A stretch of DNA of 64,000 nucleotides, taken from the NCBI GenBank assembly GCA_036583965.1, contig JAZBQD010000014.1, forward strand, positions 40,162,990-40,226,989, read 5' to 3'. This DNA comes from Prunella strophiata. Its lineage: Eukaryota; Chordata; Aves; Passeriformes; Prunellidae. This document shows positions 34,701-48,102 of the stretch, piece by piece (the stretch's first letter is position 1; each line of letters begins with the position of its first letter). The translations under genes were made by a program, and so were the position numbers. The notes beneath the pieces are model-generated. The model did no database searches. It saw only the letters and a program-made list of their open reading frames with translations, and was not told where the DNA came from.

Positions 34701-37700
34701 GAATTGCACCCAGGTCTGTGCTTGGGATGGAGAGGCAATGCTGTGGTGGTGTCACACCTTCCCAGGCACAGCTCATGCACTGGCCCAGGAGCTTGCAGCT
34801 GCTTTGTTCTTCTTCCCCAGCAAATACAGAAGGGGTTCTAAAACCTAGCACTGAAGTTCATGGATTGGAAGGAAAGAAGGAGTGCTGCTCTAATTAAATT
34901 TGATTTATTTTAGTGCTTTGTTTTTACTTCTGATTTGCCTGGTCTCTTTGCAGGTGGAAACAGTCCTATTTTTTTTTTTTTTTTGCTTTGCTATATGTAG
35001 CTACTGTGTGGGTGTTGCTAGGAGCGATGGAAACAAGGGGCTGAAAAATGATCCCCTTTTTTTTTTTTTTTATTAAAAGTGCTGTGTATTATTTGCCTGG
35101 TTTGGGGGACAGATATGGGTATGTGTGTACATTGATTTTTATTTTCTTTTTCCAAATTAGTATATCTGCCCTGATGGATTTTAGCCTATCATGTGTAATT
35201 TAATTCTTCAAACATCTTGCCTGGCTTCATTATTTGAATAATATGAAAGATAAAGTTCCCAGTTCAAGTCCTTACTCATGACTTATTACCTAAGCATTTC
35301 ATGTAAGTATGTGGGGGGTGTGTGTGTTGAGGATTAGGGAAGAACCTTGCCTGCTTCCCTGACAAGGATGTGCCTTCAGGTACTTCTCCACCTGAGCTCA
35401 GAGGCTCGTGCTGGAAGCATTGCTTGTGCATCATGGGGAAGGCAGCAGGTATTTGTACAATTACTGAGGTACACTTAGACATGGTATGAAGGGGCTGTGT
35501 GGGCACCTTCCATCAATTCTGCTCAGGTTAATCAAATAGTTTACAGAGGTCCTATTCATATTTGAGTATAAAGTAACAGCTAAAAGGCCTTTGAGCATGA
35601 ATTTTTAACAGCCCAAATGGCTTCCAGGCCAAAACAGTAATTCACGTGTGAAAAAAATTGTCATGTTTAAACAGCAGCAGAATCCTGTGGGACTTTGCAG
35701 AGGAACACATTTCCTGATGTTTGACTTCTAAAAATCAGTGGTAGAAGGCCTGGTTTTCACTCTCACGCTGTATAAACCTGGGACATCTTCATCATCAGAT
35801 GTGTTTACAAATGGGAAGGGGCTTTATATCATACCAGATAAAATGCAGAAGTGGTAAAATTATGCACCTGTACTTAAAATATTTGTAAAGCTATAATTTT
35901 TCAGGAAAAAATTGTTTTAGTTTTTGACTAGACTGATTAGCAGATGGCTTTGTGAAATAACTGTTCTGTTAGGTGAGTCTGGTGGTATAACCTCACATTG
36001 CTTTCTAGCCCTCTAATATTTTTCCAGAAGTAACCCTGGGACTATGAAACCCAAATTCCCTTTAGTATGGGACAGTGCAAAGAAAAAAGAGCCATCTGCA
36101 AGATAATGATGCTGGTTCTTGGGCATGAGCACTGCCAGTTGAACTGCCAGGATGTGTCAATCTCTACTGAATGTTTAATATTCTGTGATAACCTTAAGCT
36201 AAAAATTAAGCAGTAGCATACCTTGCAAAATCCAGTATTCAATTTTGTTGGAGTTGTATTCCTTCCTAACTTCTTACATGGTCACTTAGTTCCAGCAAAG
36301 AATGGTTTGAATTTTGTTCTTGTTTGTAACTTTAAGATGAAGCCTTTTGCCTTCTCTAAATTTCTGTAACTGTTAGGATTTTCCTCATGATCTTAGCAAA
36401 TCTGGATTTAATTTCAGAGGGCTTTGTCTTAAATTTTATTCATTCTTTAAATGTAAAGAGAGGAGAAAAATTGAAATTATGAGATGGTATGTAGTTGAGT
36501 GATGAAAAGCAGGAGAGGTTGACAACTTATTTAAAATGTTTACTTCAATAACTTTGAATCTTTAAAATCAAACTTATCAGACAACTCAGCAGTTAAGACA
36601 AAGCAAAAATTGCAACCATTGAATCATGAAGTATGTTCATTAGGTAGTTTACAACTTTACAAAGTTAATTTAGGTGATCAGAGCAGGCTCCTTCACCTGC
36701 TGAAGTGTGGTAAACAGGAGTGGAGGCTTCTCACAGTTTCAGGTGTAGAATGCTTGCATTTGGCTCTCTTTGATTGAGCATAGGTCTGAGCTGAATGTTT
36801 AAAACAGAAACCTAATCTAAAGGTGTGAAAAGTGACCTCCAAAAGAAGGTGAATTTCTTCATTTCACTTTTCTGCTATGGCAAACAAGCTAACCCCAATC
36901 TCTTGACCTCAGTTTTCTTGCTTTACAGCCAAACCCTCTGAGATTATTTTGGAAAGCTATTTGCTTGTTGCTCTGCTCTCTTTCATTGCATTTTTGAGCA
37001 GTGCACACTAAATATGCTTTATCCTCTTAAAAAAATAAAAAAATTGAACATTGAGAGGCAGATAAAATTGGGGAAAGGACTTCCATTTCACTGCAAGACT
37101 TACGGGTTTTCTTGCCTGCCTTCAGGTATTGTGTATTGGTCATCTGCAGGCCAGAGAGTAGAGTGTCAGTGGACTTGTATTTGGTTGTCTCCTAATGTTT
37201 TACCATGAAAAAGCCTTTTTGCTGACAGAAGTGTCATACCTTGTCTTACATTGGATTTCATGGATGCTGGTCAAATTATTTTTGCTACATGTTGTAGGAG
37301 CAGATCCTGCTTTCTGGGAGCATTGCATATTGATACAATTTGTTTGCTGTTTTTTAAGTAGATGTATCCTACAAACAAGAATGCAATTTTGTGCTTTCAC
37401 TTATCATTAATTCACATTTGATTTACTCTTTGTTTTACCAACCTTATACATTTTGGAGGTATGTACTTCTTGAAATGCCAAATTTGGGCTGTGACTCATG
37501 ATAAATCTGCTCGGGTATGTCTCATCTGCACCCTCTGTGAAAGGCTGTATTCTCACTCTGGAAGTGGAGATGGCTTTTTGTATTTCTTCAGGAAGGGGTT
37601 CATCCCACTATGGATCACATTAACCCTCTACTGATCAGAGTCTGCCACGTCACAAATTAAGTATATTTATTTTAAAACAGCTTGGAAGGGAGAACAGAGG

Positions 37701-40700
37701 TGATGGAAACCAAAGTCCTAAAATTTGGATTTATCAGAAGTTCAGGGGTGCCTTTCTCTCCCTGCTGTTTCTTATGCTCTGCTGGCATGTGCTGCCTACA
37801 TGTGCTACCTGGCCAGTCCCACTGGGCTGGGTCTGAGGTGGGATGCAATGAAAGATATCTGCTATATTTGGTGCTAGCAGTGAGATATTTTTGTGCAAAT
37901 TGATGTCTTTGTTTTTTTCCAGTCCTGGCTGTTTGCTTTATTTGATTTAAAAAGGGAATGGGGTAAGGAGAAAGGCAAAGGAGCAGTTGTAAATTAAACT
38001 GGCACCCTTGTGGATTTGGGCTTAGTTGCAATGGGTTTCCAAGAGCTCATGTTAGAAAAGGGTTATGTTTAAAGTAAGTTTTTCTCACATTTGGATCAAA
38101 GTGATAGTTTTGCCTCTTGTGTTCTTCACTGTAGATGAGGAAAAAGCAAACATAGCATCCAGGATAACAGCATGTTTCAACACTGTCAGTTGAATGCTGT
38201 GAATTTTTGCCTGGGAGGATGCTGTTCTGAACGTTTGGTGGGTGGATGGTTACGTATCACCTCCAAAAGTCTTGAGGTTTTTAGCTTCTCGAAGAGGTAG
38301 TCCATCAGTACTTCATTTAACAGTGTTAATAATTCCCCTTATCTGTCTGGCAGGGGGTTGTTTGTTTTAATGTGATCTCACTGGTACTATTAAAGGAGTT
38401 GGAACACTGAAACCTTTTTTCCTTTTATTCTAGTGCCAAATATATGTAAATGGTTTTAAGGTGGAGAGTATGCATTAGAATTATAATGCAGTATAAATAG
38501 CAAACACTTCTCAGATGGCAAGTGAAAATAATTTTAGTTTATATTCTGAAACATGCAGTGTCGTAGTGATTTAAAGCATCCTATTTTACAGGACAGATCT
38601 CAGATATAGATGACTGAAGCATTATGGCTAATTCTATCACTGTCCAAACAAAACCTTGGTTTAAAACATACATATCTTGCTCCATGATTGGTCCCTAGTT
38701 TTAAATGTTACTCCATTTATGTATGTTACTCTACATAATTTATGTATTAGTAATTCTGTTGAATAGAGCAATCAAGCCAAGAAATAGGGAGAACTGAAAG
38801 CAAGATTGAAAAACATTTTATGGAAGTGTACAATCAGAACTTAAATTACCCATGCAGAAGAATTAGGTACTCCAGAAAAATCCCAGGGTTTATCTGTTCA
38901 CTTTCCTTGGGTGTTCTATGTCTTCTCTTATGAATATTTTCCTTAGTGGAAAATAACCTGTTTGGTCTCCGGTGCCTTGGTATTGCTTGTGGGACTTCTG
39001 TAGACCAGGCCTTTGATAAGAATTAAACTATATGTTTATGGTGTTATCTGTGTGGGAACTTGTAGCAGTAAGGTACTTTGGTTGTCTCAGTGATTTTGCT
39101 TTGCACTGGATGTTAGGGCTGGGTTCTTCCCATTCTGCTACACACTGCAAAAATCTTGAAAACTGCTTTTATCTTTGCCCTGGGCTTGCTTCAGTGATGA
39201 CTCCTATAGATTTTGTTTGCTTTTGTTGTGGGATGGGGTTTTTTTCCAAAGTAGTGGCAAATGGTTAATTTCTCACTCATCTCTTTTGATAAGCAACGTG
39301 TTCTTTTTTGATCATTGCTCTTTATCCACCATGTATTGTTCTAACTCCAGGTCTTATAATTTCAAATTATAATAATTTTCAAGATCATTGGGACAAATCT
39401 TTCCCCACATCAAGAGGAGAGTTTTGACTAGCAGTGAGGGAATCATCTAGGGGAGGGGTAGTAAGTCCTCACCAGCTGGAATGTGAATCTGCTGTCGGAA
39501 ATCAAGCAGTGCTCACGTGTAGGGAGTGTGTTAACGGGTTTGCTCTTTGCCAGGCATGTGATGTGAATACCAAGAACAGAATAATTTGGATATTTTCCTC
39601 TTCTGGCAGATTAAACAGTACACAGTGTTCAACCAGTCTACACAGAGTCCTTGAACATTTAATGCCAACACCTGTTAAATTCCTCTAGAAAGTGTTTTAG
39701 GTATTATAGGGAAGAAAATTATATGTCCTTGTTTATGTACCCCAGAGAGGAACTTGGTGTTGAAGACAAACATTGATCCAAATAATCATTAAAAAACTAC
39801 TTGGAGGCAGGGGTGGGAAATCTTCCCTTGATTTTTTTCTGCTGTTGCAATTGCTGTGTCATTCCCCTTAGCATGCGATGTTAAACAAGATTAAATATGA
39901 CTAGAGAAAGATATATCTGTATTTATATCATCAGTGTAGACTGATGTAAATTCATGTTTCTGAGTAGGCCCTGGGATGATTTCTCTGCTACAAGCCAAAT
40001 GTTACCTTGAAATAAAAATTTTCCCTTTTTGCTTTTAATTTTTTTCTAAACTGACCATCATTTCTGGACTGTGTCAGTAACCCACTGGAAACATGAAGCT
40101 TTTCATGGTAAAACAGATGTAAATCTTGGTCAAAAATACAGTATGACTTGCTATGGTCGCTACAGTAAAATGGCATCTCTGTCAGCTCAAATCAGTCTGT
40201 AGCTGAATTCAAAAGCTTCTCCTGCCCTGTGTTTTGATGACTCATATGCCATCTTCATGTTCACTGCTGAATTCCGTGACGACTCTTGAGGTTTGGACGT
40301 GCTTAGAATAAAGTGAGTACCAAGGAGATAGCCTGCCCAAGGTCTGTCACACAAACTCCTTGTTCACCTGGATCCCTGCAATGTCCCACCCAATTCCTGC
40401 ATGACCCATACAGTTTAGTGAAGGATTGTGCTGTTATCCTTTGAGATCCCTTGAACTCAACTGGGAGTTGAGCATCACAAGAACTCTTCATGTCCTTGGT
40501 GGTGCAGTACCTTTTGTGTACCAGATGTCCTGAGGTCAGGTTGGTTCGAAGTAAAGGTTTAGAGTTAGAAATACATTAATTTGATTCAGTATAGGAAAAG
40601 GTTGTTTTCAAAGTTGTAAAAAGGTGACACATCAAAATGAATTTTCAGAGTTATGCTTAGTTGAGTTTTCTGTTTGTTGTCTGTTTGGGTTTTTCAGTCC

Positions 40701-41202
40701 TAAGATCCTTTCTTACTGCATCATGTTAAATAGCTTGTGATAGTGGCTAATGAGCCCCTACAGTTGGGCTGACATATCCCAAAGAGTTACTAAAGCTACA
40801 TCTTCTTTTTGTGTCCTTTCAGGTAATGTGTCCTTCTGAAAGCACTTTGGTGGGAGCTGGTCAGAACAGCTGCTCTGAGTTATTTTCCTCTCCCTGTCTA
40901 AAACATGAGGAATGTCCTGCCTTTTCCAACCTCATTTCTTTCACTAGACATTGGCCTGTTATCTTGTGGGAGATGAAGCAATTTCTCTGCATTCTTAGAC
41001 TGTTGATTAAGGTTTCTTGTTGAGTATCTCACCTTGCACAAGTCCCATTGTGGCCCTTGGATGCTTACAAGGCATATTGTGCATTTAGTGTTCCCATTAC
41101 CTATTATATTTTATTAGGATGGAATGAAGAACAGTATAGTAGAGGTAGAGAAAGATTATGTATTTAATCTAAGATGCATATATTAAATTCAGTTTGCTAT
41201 GT

Positions 41203-41231
41203 CTATATGATACTTTGTGAGTATCATATAG
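41203..41231. repeat. 12-bp perfect inverted repeat (hairpin)
   Basis: CTATATGATACT (41203-41214), loop TTGTG, then AGTATCATATAG (41220-41231). The stem is AT-rich and thermodynamically weak in RNA. It is too short for a canonical microRNA precursor, and no extension of pairing is visible. Confidence 0.85.
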
Positions 41232-42777
41232 GCATAAAACCACATGTGTTACTGTAGAACTGAATTTGAGTGGTAGCATTGAGTAATTTCATCTTCCTGT
41301 CATGTGCAGTGGTAGTTTTGAAAAGAGGAAGAAGATATTCTAAGATAATCTTAAGAGTATTTTTAAAAATTGATAGTGTGAAAAAAGTGTAGAACTCTCA
41401 TGCAACTTCTATTTAATGAGTTGTACAAATGTGTTTTCAGCTGGACAATGTTTCTATTTAATTGAGGTACAAGACAGAGTTTGTACTTGTTCAGAAGTAT
41501 GTCACATCATGCTGAGTTTGTTGTAGTGCTGGTTGTAGCTATGTGTGGACATCAAATTCTGATTAAAACCTTTGTAAACTTCCAGTGAAGCTGAAAGTAA
41601 AGCATGGAAACCTTGTGTTTTGGGCATTATCTCTGTCATGTTGCATTGGAATTACAGTGCAGTTTTATATGATTCTTCATTCGGTAGCTATCTACTGGGT
41701 AAAGCCTCATGGTTTCCCCTAGTTCTTAAAAGCAAACAGAGTTCCCTAGAACTCACCACAAAGAAACCAACTTGCCATTCCTGTTATCTCTATAGTCTGG
41801 TCTGTAATGACAGCACTTCTTTTTTTTTAATCTTTTTCATTATTCTAATCAATTATTTACTCTGTTTTCTACACAAACAAGATTTGTGCAAGTGTTCTGT
41901 GTACACATCCTTACTTGGCTGAAAACAGTAAATGAGTTTCAAAGTTTCTACATTTATTACTTCTTTTGTGGAAATACTGACTGTAGGGAGTGCTTATTGG
42001 TATAATTCTCAGCAGATATCATGATGGAGATGTCACATGTCTTTCAGTTCTGGGATTTTCATGGCACTTAAGGTTTTAGGGTTTTATCAGTACATCCTTT
42101 TGGGGAGAAACTGTTGCTTTGGCTCTGTTGATGAAAGGCAGATGTGGGTTTAGTTTCATGAATTGTTCAAATTCATTAGCTTGCAAAATGGCAAGCCACT
42201 TGCCATGTCCCCTTGCCTTAATCACTTCTCCTGGAAATTGAAAAGTACCCTCTGAAATAAGCAGCTGCTTAAGTGAGGACCAGGGAGCTAAAAAGACTCT
42301 CTAATCACTTCTGTGTCTTCTCTCTCAAATTTGTTTTTTCTTACAGGTGTTGAAGAGTTTTCCCTTAAAATAACTTGAGAATCGATGAATATGAAAGTTG
42401 CACACAAGAAATCTTGTATAGCATAGGACAGCTCTCTTATAACCATGTCTGATTTCTCTGCTGCTGCAGAGTTCAGCTTTCAAACCTGTGTTTTACTGAG
42501 TGGAGAAGCCACTTCGAGGTACACATCAATCACTGTGCACAATGTGGCTGGCAGAAAGCTAACCTGGTAAATGCTTTGTGGCCAGGGCAGCCTGCAGCTC
42601 TAGTGCAAGCTGTAAAACCTGCCTGCAAAGCCAGGACAAAGCTGTTTACTTGCACAAACCACCTACACTGGGCTGAGGTACTAGCATGTGCACCATTTTT
42701 TCTAGGACTGTAAACTGGGACATGGAATAGCATTCAGGACAAGGGTGCAATAAATCTGAGCCTTAAGTTTCAGCCTC

Positions 42778-42796
42778 AAAAAAAAAAAAAAAAAAA
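42778..42796. repeat. A19 homopolymer
   Basis: Nineteen A in a row are followed by 'caaaaaaacag'. I looked upstream for a retroposed gene that would explain an A tail and recognised none. Confidence 0.9.
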
Positions 42797-44995
42797 CAAA
42801 AAAACAGACCCAAATGTGGAGCTTTATTTTCTTCTGTATCATCTTTAATTTCTGTTTCTTCATGCTCCTCTCTCTGCTCTTGGAGTCTTTGATCTGTACT
42901 GAGTTCACGTTATTGATAGTCTAGTTCATGTCTCACATCCTGAGACCTCACCAGAACAACACAGGTGTTTCTGTTACTGAGTGCAGCTGTAGAGAAGGAA
43001 CTTTACAGACAATACAAGGAAGTTGTAGTTTCACCTCCTGAAACCAGGTTAGGGCAGTACTCCAAGGAGGAACAACAGTTTAAAACCACTTCTTCCTTAA
43101 TTCCCTCTTCCTGTGGTACATGCAAACATTACTGTACAAAAAGAGAAACACAACAAACTGACAAGCTGTTATGTTATCCTAGCGTGAATTTTCAGGCAAT
43201 GAAAAGGAGGCTTTTGTATTTGCTGACACTTGTACTTAAAGGTCTTAAGAGCCCTTACTGGGAGCAGGACTCTTCTTGTGACTGGCTAATCTGGAGGCTC
43301 CTGGATGCAGTTTTTGCCCATTTTTGCCAAGATTATAAATTGGAAATTTGTCTGAAGTGGAAACAACTTTCTCAAAACCTCACAGCCTGTGTGTGAGGAC
43401 TTTGGGAACAGATACAGATTTCTATGCCCAATGTAGCATCATACTTGCACTGTTGCTTTGTGCCTTGATGAGAGAGGGAGAAGTTTTCAAGCATCTTCCC
43501 TAGAAAAACTGGTGTTATCCAGCTTATGTTGTTTTAAGTCAGCCTGCTTTGAGCTGCCTGCCTGTGTTCTCCACCAGATGAACTCTTCTGGAACATGCCT
43601 CAGGACAGTGTGGTGTCTGTGGCTCGGCCGCGTCGGCTGTTGATTTGGCATCGGTCACTGGAGGTTGGTTTGGCTGTGAGTGGGTGGGTGGGGGGCTGGA
43701 AGCAGCTTGTGGAGAGCTGACAGGCACAGTAAATCCTACTGGGGAAGATGGCAAAGATACCTGGAAGCTGATCAAGCCTCAGCTGCCTGTTTGCTTGAGT
43801 TCGGGTTCACGAGACTCTTTATGAGGGCTTATTGCCTGAGCTGAATCCTGAGCCTTTGATTCAATGTAGCTTTTTCTTGATTTGCTAGAAGAATAAAAGA
43901 CTGACATATGGGCTTTTATTGGCCAAAAAAATTAAGTTTATCTGATTCAATACCTTAGTTATCTCTTCTGCTGAGCAAAAAACACAGTTGCCTAAGGCAA
44001 CCAATATGTTCGATGTGATTGCAGGTTGTGATTGGTAAATCCTCTGTGGATTTGACTGATACAACATAGAAAATGGTGCTGCCTTTTTTCAGTGCAGTGC
44101 TGGTTGCACATACATATTAATTTTGCTGATTTTATCCTTCTTTACCAGTGTTTGTTGAGAACATCTGCCATCTCCTAATAAATGAGATACCGAGTGGGAG
44201 CTTTTCCTTTTTAAAAATAGGGCTAATATTGGCTTCTACTGCATTAGAATCTGTCCTGAGTATGCAGGTAGAGCTGGATAATGAAAAAGTTTGCTGTAAT
44301 CCTTTCTTCCCTTGGCTTACCTACTACAGCTGATGGTCAGAGGTGAAGAAGGCGAGGGGGGTGAGGAGAAGCACTGTACAAAACCAGCCATTCCTGGGGT
44401 GCAGAGTACAAACTCTCTGTTTGGAGAGATGGGAACAACAGTTAACTCAGTTAACATCTTGGGGATGTGGAACTGTAGGCAGGAAAAGCAGTTGCTTTTC
44501 CAGGCTTACTTTAAGTTGGTCTTTAAGTTTCTTGCAGACCTAAGTCCAGTTGGGCCCTAGGTCACTTGGGAGGGCAGGTGTTGATTCTCGTCAGTCCTTT
44601 GCCTTGGGTGATCTTTTCTGAGGTGCTGAACTGTCCCTATAAAATGGGATTGTGTGAACCTGCTGTTAATGTGGAACTTGTAATTATTTTTAGTTATAGT
44701 TGGGAGAAAAGAAACTTGTAAGTGCCTAAGTAACTGTATATGAAGAAACAAAAATTATTTTTATTGGTTACTTGTAGGAAAAATACTTCAAATGTAGGCC
44801 TAAGTATCCCATGTCCCCTTCTTTGCTGCTTTTGAGACTACTGAAAGTTTAACCCACATTTCTCAGCAGTTTCAGCTGCAGAATTATCCTTTAATGCTGA
44901 GTTGTGGAACTGGTTTACCTGGTCTTGAAAGTAGCAAATCCCTGTGTTTGGTATTTGGGAAAATGCTGTTGACTGAGTATCAGCACCCTGTCACT

Positions 44996-45020
44996 GGCTG
45001 AGCAATGTCATTGCTCAGCC
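44996..45020. repeat. 12-bp inverted repeat, near-palindrome
   Basis: GGCTGAGCAATG (44996-45007), one base T, then CATTGCTCAGCC (45009-45020). Weaker pairing continues outward (C44994-G45022, and TGTC/GACA with an offset). As RNA the loop would open to about five or more bases, leaving a GC-rich stem. No function is assigned. Confidence 0.85.
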
Positions 45021-45066
45021 TGGGGACACCAGCTTGGGATATCAGAGGATGTGGGTGCCTAAGCCA

Positions 45067-45098
45067 CTGGAGAGCAAACCTCCAGTTTTGCTCTCCAG
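45067..45098. repeat. 12-bp perfect inverted repeat, 8-base loop
   Basis: CTGGAGAGCAAA (45067-45078) pairs with TTTGCTCTCCAG (45087-45098). It lies only 46 bases after the inverted repeat at 44996-45020. Both are perfect 12-bp stems. Confidence 0.85.
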
Positions 45099-47550
45099 CT
45101 CTTCTCCTGACTTGACTTCACCAACAAACCTACTGGGAATAGGAGCAGCCAGTGGTCATTCAGCTCAGAAGATTTATCTGTATAGAAGAGTATGTTTGCT
45201 AAACTGCCTGTCTGGAGGTGTTAGCACAGCTCAAGGAAAGTCCATGGCCTATAAAGCAGCCTTGCTAGCTTTGTATGAGGTCAGAAGGGAGGAGAGGCGG
45301 GGTGTTTGGATTTAGAATAAAGGCATACTTTTCTGTCTCTTGACCTGGGCTATGTAACCTTTGTGTAGGTGAACAAGGCTGTTTCTTAGTTTGAAAAAAA
45401 ATGGGTTTTTTACAATTCTGTCTCATCTGAGAGATGTGAAGAAAGTAATTACATTCTGATTAATAATATGTATTTGAAAAGTAGTGGAGGCATACCTGTT
45501 ATCAAGTTCAAAATTCAGATTTAGAGATGTACTTCTAAATCAAAAACTGTGATTAAACACTTGAAGGACTTTTACTGTTAATTGCTGGGGATGCTGATAG
45601 ATGGCTCCAGTCTATACAACTTGGTTTTCACTTTAAGACAACTCTAGAACATGCAGGGGAAAAAATAATGTAACTTTCTCTCCTTACACGTAATGTGTTA
45701 TCAGATCCATTCATCTGTCACTTTCCTCTCCCCAAAGCAGTGTTCCTCACGGTGTTTGTCCTCCTTACTGTGCTAGGATTATGTCACAAAGCTCTATTTA
45801 GAGGGTGATTTTACCTCAGCAAAATGGGTTTGCGTAAGCTGTGCTGCATTTTATCTGACTGGGAAGATTTTGTTGCTGTGCACGTTGCCACTGAACCAGA
45901 GGAAATCCCTGTAGATGTGTGTCATCAGTCAGGCTCATCTGAGGTGCAGGAACAAAGCTGGGGGGGGACTGACCCCGAGATGCAACATGAGCTCCTGCAG
46001 GAGCCCCACAGCTGTGACTTGGCATTGTCTGTGCTTGCTGGCTGTGTCCTCTGGACTTTACCACCTTCTCCCAGCAGCAAATAGAAATGAAGCTGCACTC
46101 TGATTTTATGTGTGAGGGGTAGTTGAAATATATTCTGAAATCAGGAATAAATTAGCATATTCTAATGTGTAGCAGTTCTGCCTGTTTCACTGCATCCTGC
46201 ACTCATCAAAGCACCAGGAATACATTGTAGGCTATAGGCCTGCATGGCTGGGAGGTAGCTACAAATAAGCTACAACAGGTGAAGGGAAACATTTCATTTC
46301 TGGTTTTGTTTACATAGTGTTCTGTGCATCTGCTCATTTACAGAATTGCCCATGCTAGTTTGTGGATTTTTATTATTATTATTCAGCTCCCAGAGGCTTG
46401 GAAACTTCATTATTCTTGTAATCTGCCAAAGCTGGAAAGAAAAGCTGTTTGTTCCATTAGGCTGTTTCAGGCTTCTGTGCAGTTTTTGACTTGCTTTTGA
46501 AGATACGAAGAGCTGTGAGTATCAGAATGCCTGAAGGGTGAGGAATAAGCACAACACAGAGATGCTCTCAAGCTCTGTTCATATCTCTGAGCTCTTGCTT
46601 GTTTCCATTAACTTCTGACCAAAGTGATGGTGCTGAAGAGCATGCCCACCTCTTTACTTGACAAGATGGATAGTCTCTTTCCTCACACAGTGACAAAGAT
46701 AGTTCTTTCTCTGATTAAACTGGGCATTATCGAATATATTGAAAGCAAAGGTGGTTTCCTTATTTTTGAAAGAGCAATTCTTGAGGTAGATAAGCTTAGT
46801 AGAGTTGCAGTGTGTTTTGGAGAACTAATATAGATGGGGTTGAGGAGTGTTCACCTCATGGCATGCACCTAAATGACATGCAAAACAGCCCCACAAACTG
46901 AATGTTAGTTTGACTGTATTGTCCCTTGAGTCTTATAAATGCCTACAGAGTGGTGGTGATGTAGGGAATATTCTTAGAGCAAACAAGCTGAGTGTGATCC
47001 CCTTCTCTCCCTGCTTTCCTGGGCTCCTAAGGAAGCAATGCTGCCTTTGTTAGAGGAAATAACCCATTCTCTTAGTGATTTGAAGACACTTCGTAAAGGA
47101 AATAGCCTGAGATGATTTAAACACTTTGGGGAGTATTGTTCCCATGTCCAAACAATGTATTTCTTTGTTAATACGTAGTAAAAATGATCAGTCTTACCTT
47201 AATCAAGACAATTTTGAAAGTCTGTGTACTACTGAGGACTAACTATAACAGTGCTTTTGTTCAATTTTTTTTATTGTGATATTTAAAACCCAGTTGGAGG
47301 CCACTATGGAGTCATAGGCAGATAAAAATGCTGGAAGCACAGAAGTATAATGGATACATTAATTGTAGCACTCTTTGCACTAATTATTGAGGCTATTCAA
47401 ATGTAATTGGGCACAAAGTTTCTTTGCTAGAGAAGAAAACAGTCTACTGACTGTTTGGGTTGTGTTCAAAACATACCATATCCTAAGAAAATATTGGTGT
47501 ATACTTCATAGCACATTGTACCATTATCTGTTGGCTGATGAAGGAAACAG

Positions 47551-47575
47551 AAAAAAAAAAAAAAAAAAAAAAAAA
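47551..47575. repeat. A25 homopolymer beside the second LTR
   Basis: Twenty-five A follow 'ggaaacag'. The tract ends about 35 bases before recognisable LTR homology starts. It may be a slippage-prone A tract or the tail of an unrecognised retroposon. Confidence 0.9.
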
Positions 47576-47610
47576 GAGAAGGTATACAGTGATGCCAACT
47601 ACCAGCTAGA

Positions 47611-48102
47611 AAATCAGAGGACTAAAATTGAGGAAACCCATAGGCTGAGACAAAGACAGTTTAACAAGGAGAGTAAAAGCTGTACATGCAAGCAAAGCAA
47701 AACAATGAATTAAAGGACTGCTTCCCATGGGCAGGCAGGTGCTCAGCCATCTCCAGGAGTGCAGGGCCCCATCACATGTAATGGTTACTGGGGAAGACAA
47801 ATGACATCAGACATCCCCCACCTTCTTTCCCTCAATTTATCTACTGAGCACAATGTCACATGGTCTGGAACATCTCTTTGTCCAGTTTGAGTCACCTGTC
47901 CTGGCTGTGGCTCCTCCCAACCTGCCAGGCACCCCAGGTCTCTTCCCCAGCATGACAGTACAAAAAGCAGAAAAGGCCTTGGCTCCATGTAAACACCTCT
48001 CAGCAATTACAAAAAAAACCCCCAACTCTATTATCAGTACTGTATTCAACACAAATCCAAAACATAGCCTCAGAATGATCTCTTTCCCCATCAAAACCAT
48101 CA
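47611..48102 (-). mobile_element. Second LTR of the same endogenous-retrovirus family, antisense, truncated
   Basis: Long stretches align in order with the LTR at 17751-18380: 'gacaaagacagttta', 'acatgcaagcaaagcaaaaca', 'cccatgggcaggcaggtgct', 'cagccatctccagga', 'gggaagacaaatg', 'catatgg/cacatgg tctgg aa', and 'aaatccaaaaca'. It lacks roughly the 100 bases at the low-coordinate edge that the first copy has. It also seems to have lost bases before its 5' end, which I place near 48102. Divergence between the two copies is considerable, so they are separate old insertions and not paired LTRs of one provirus. No retroviral coding sequence lies nearby. Confidence 0.8.

Larger units (their letters stand above)
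21191..47610. other. Intron 1, central 26 kb: no gene seen
   Basis: This long interval is ordinary intronic DNA. It contains small tandem duplications (22773-22815, 25351-25422, 25654-25709), homopolymers (A20 at 23969-23988; T17 at 31715-31731; T16 at 34969-34984; T15 at 35057-35071; A19 at 42778-42796; A25 at 47551-47575), GT-rich low complexity near 30957-31015 and several inverted repeats. Open frames of 100-143 codons (for example around 42965-43396 and 27935-28306) have no recognisable domains or splice support. The AT-rich strip at 24890-25300 is repeat-free with several TAATTA-type motifs and could be conserved non-coding sequence, but I cannot test that here. Confidence 0.5.

Noticed and set aside
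42965..43396. 143-codon open frame on the + strand
   Set aside because: No recognisable domain, no convincing splice or promoter context, and its length is within chance range for a 58-kb intron.
47551..47575. Poly-A tail of a processed pseudogene
   Set aside because: No gene-like sequence was recognised immediately upstream, and no flanking target duplication was found by eye.
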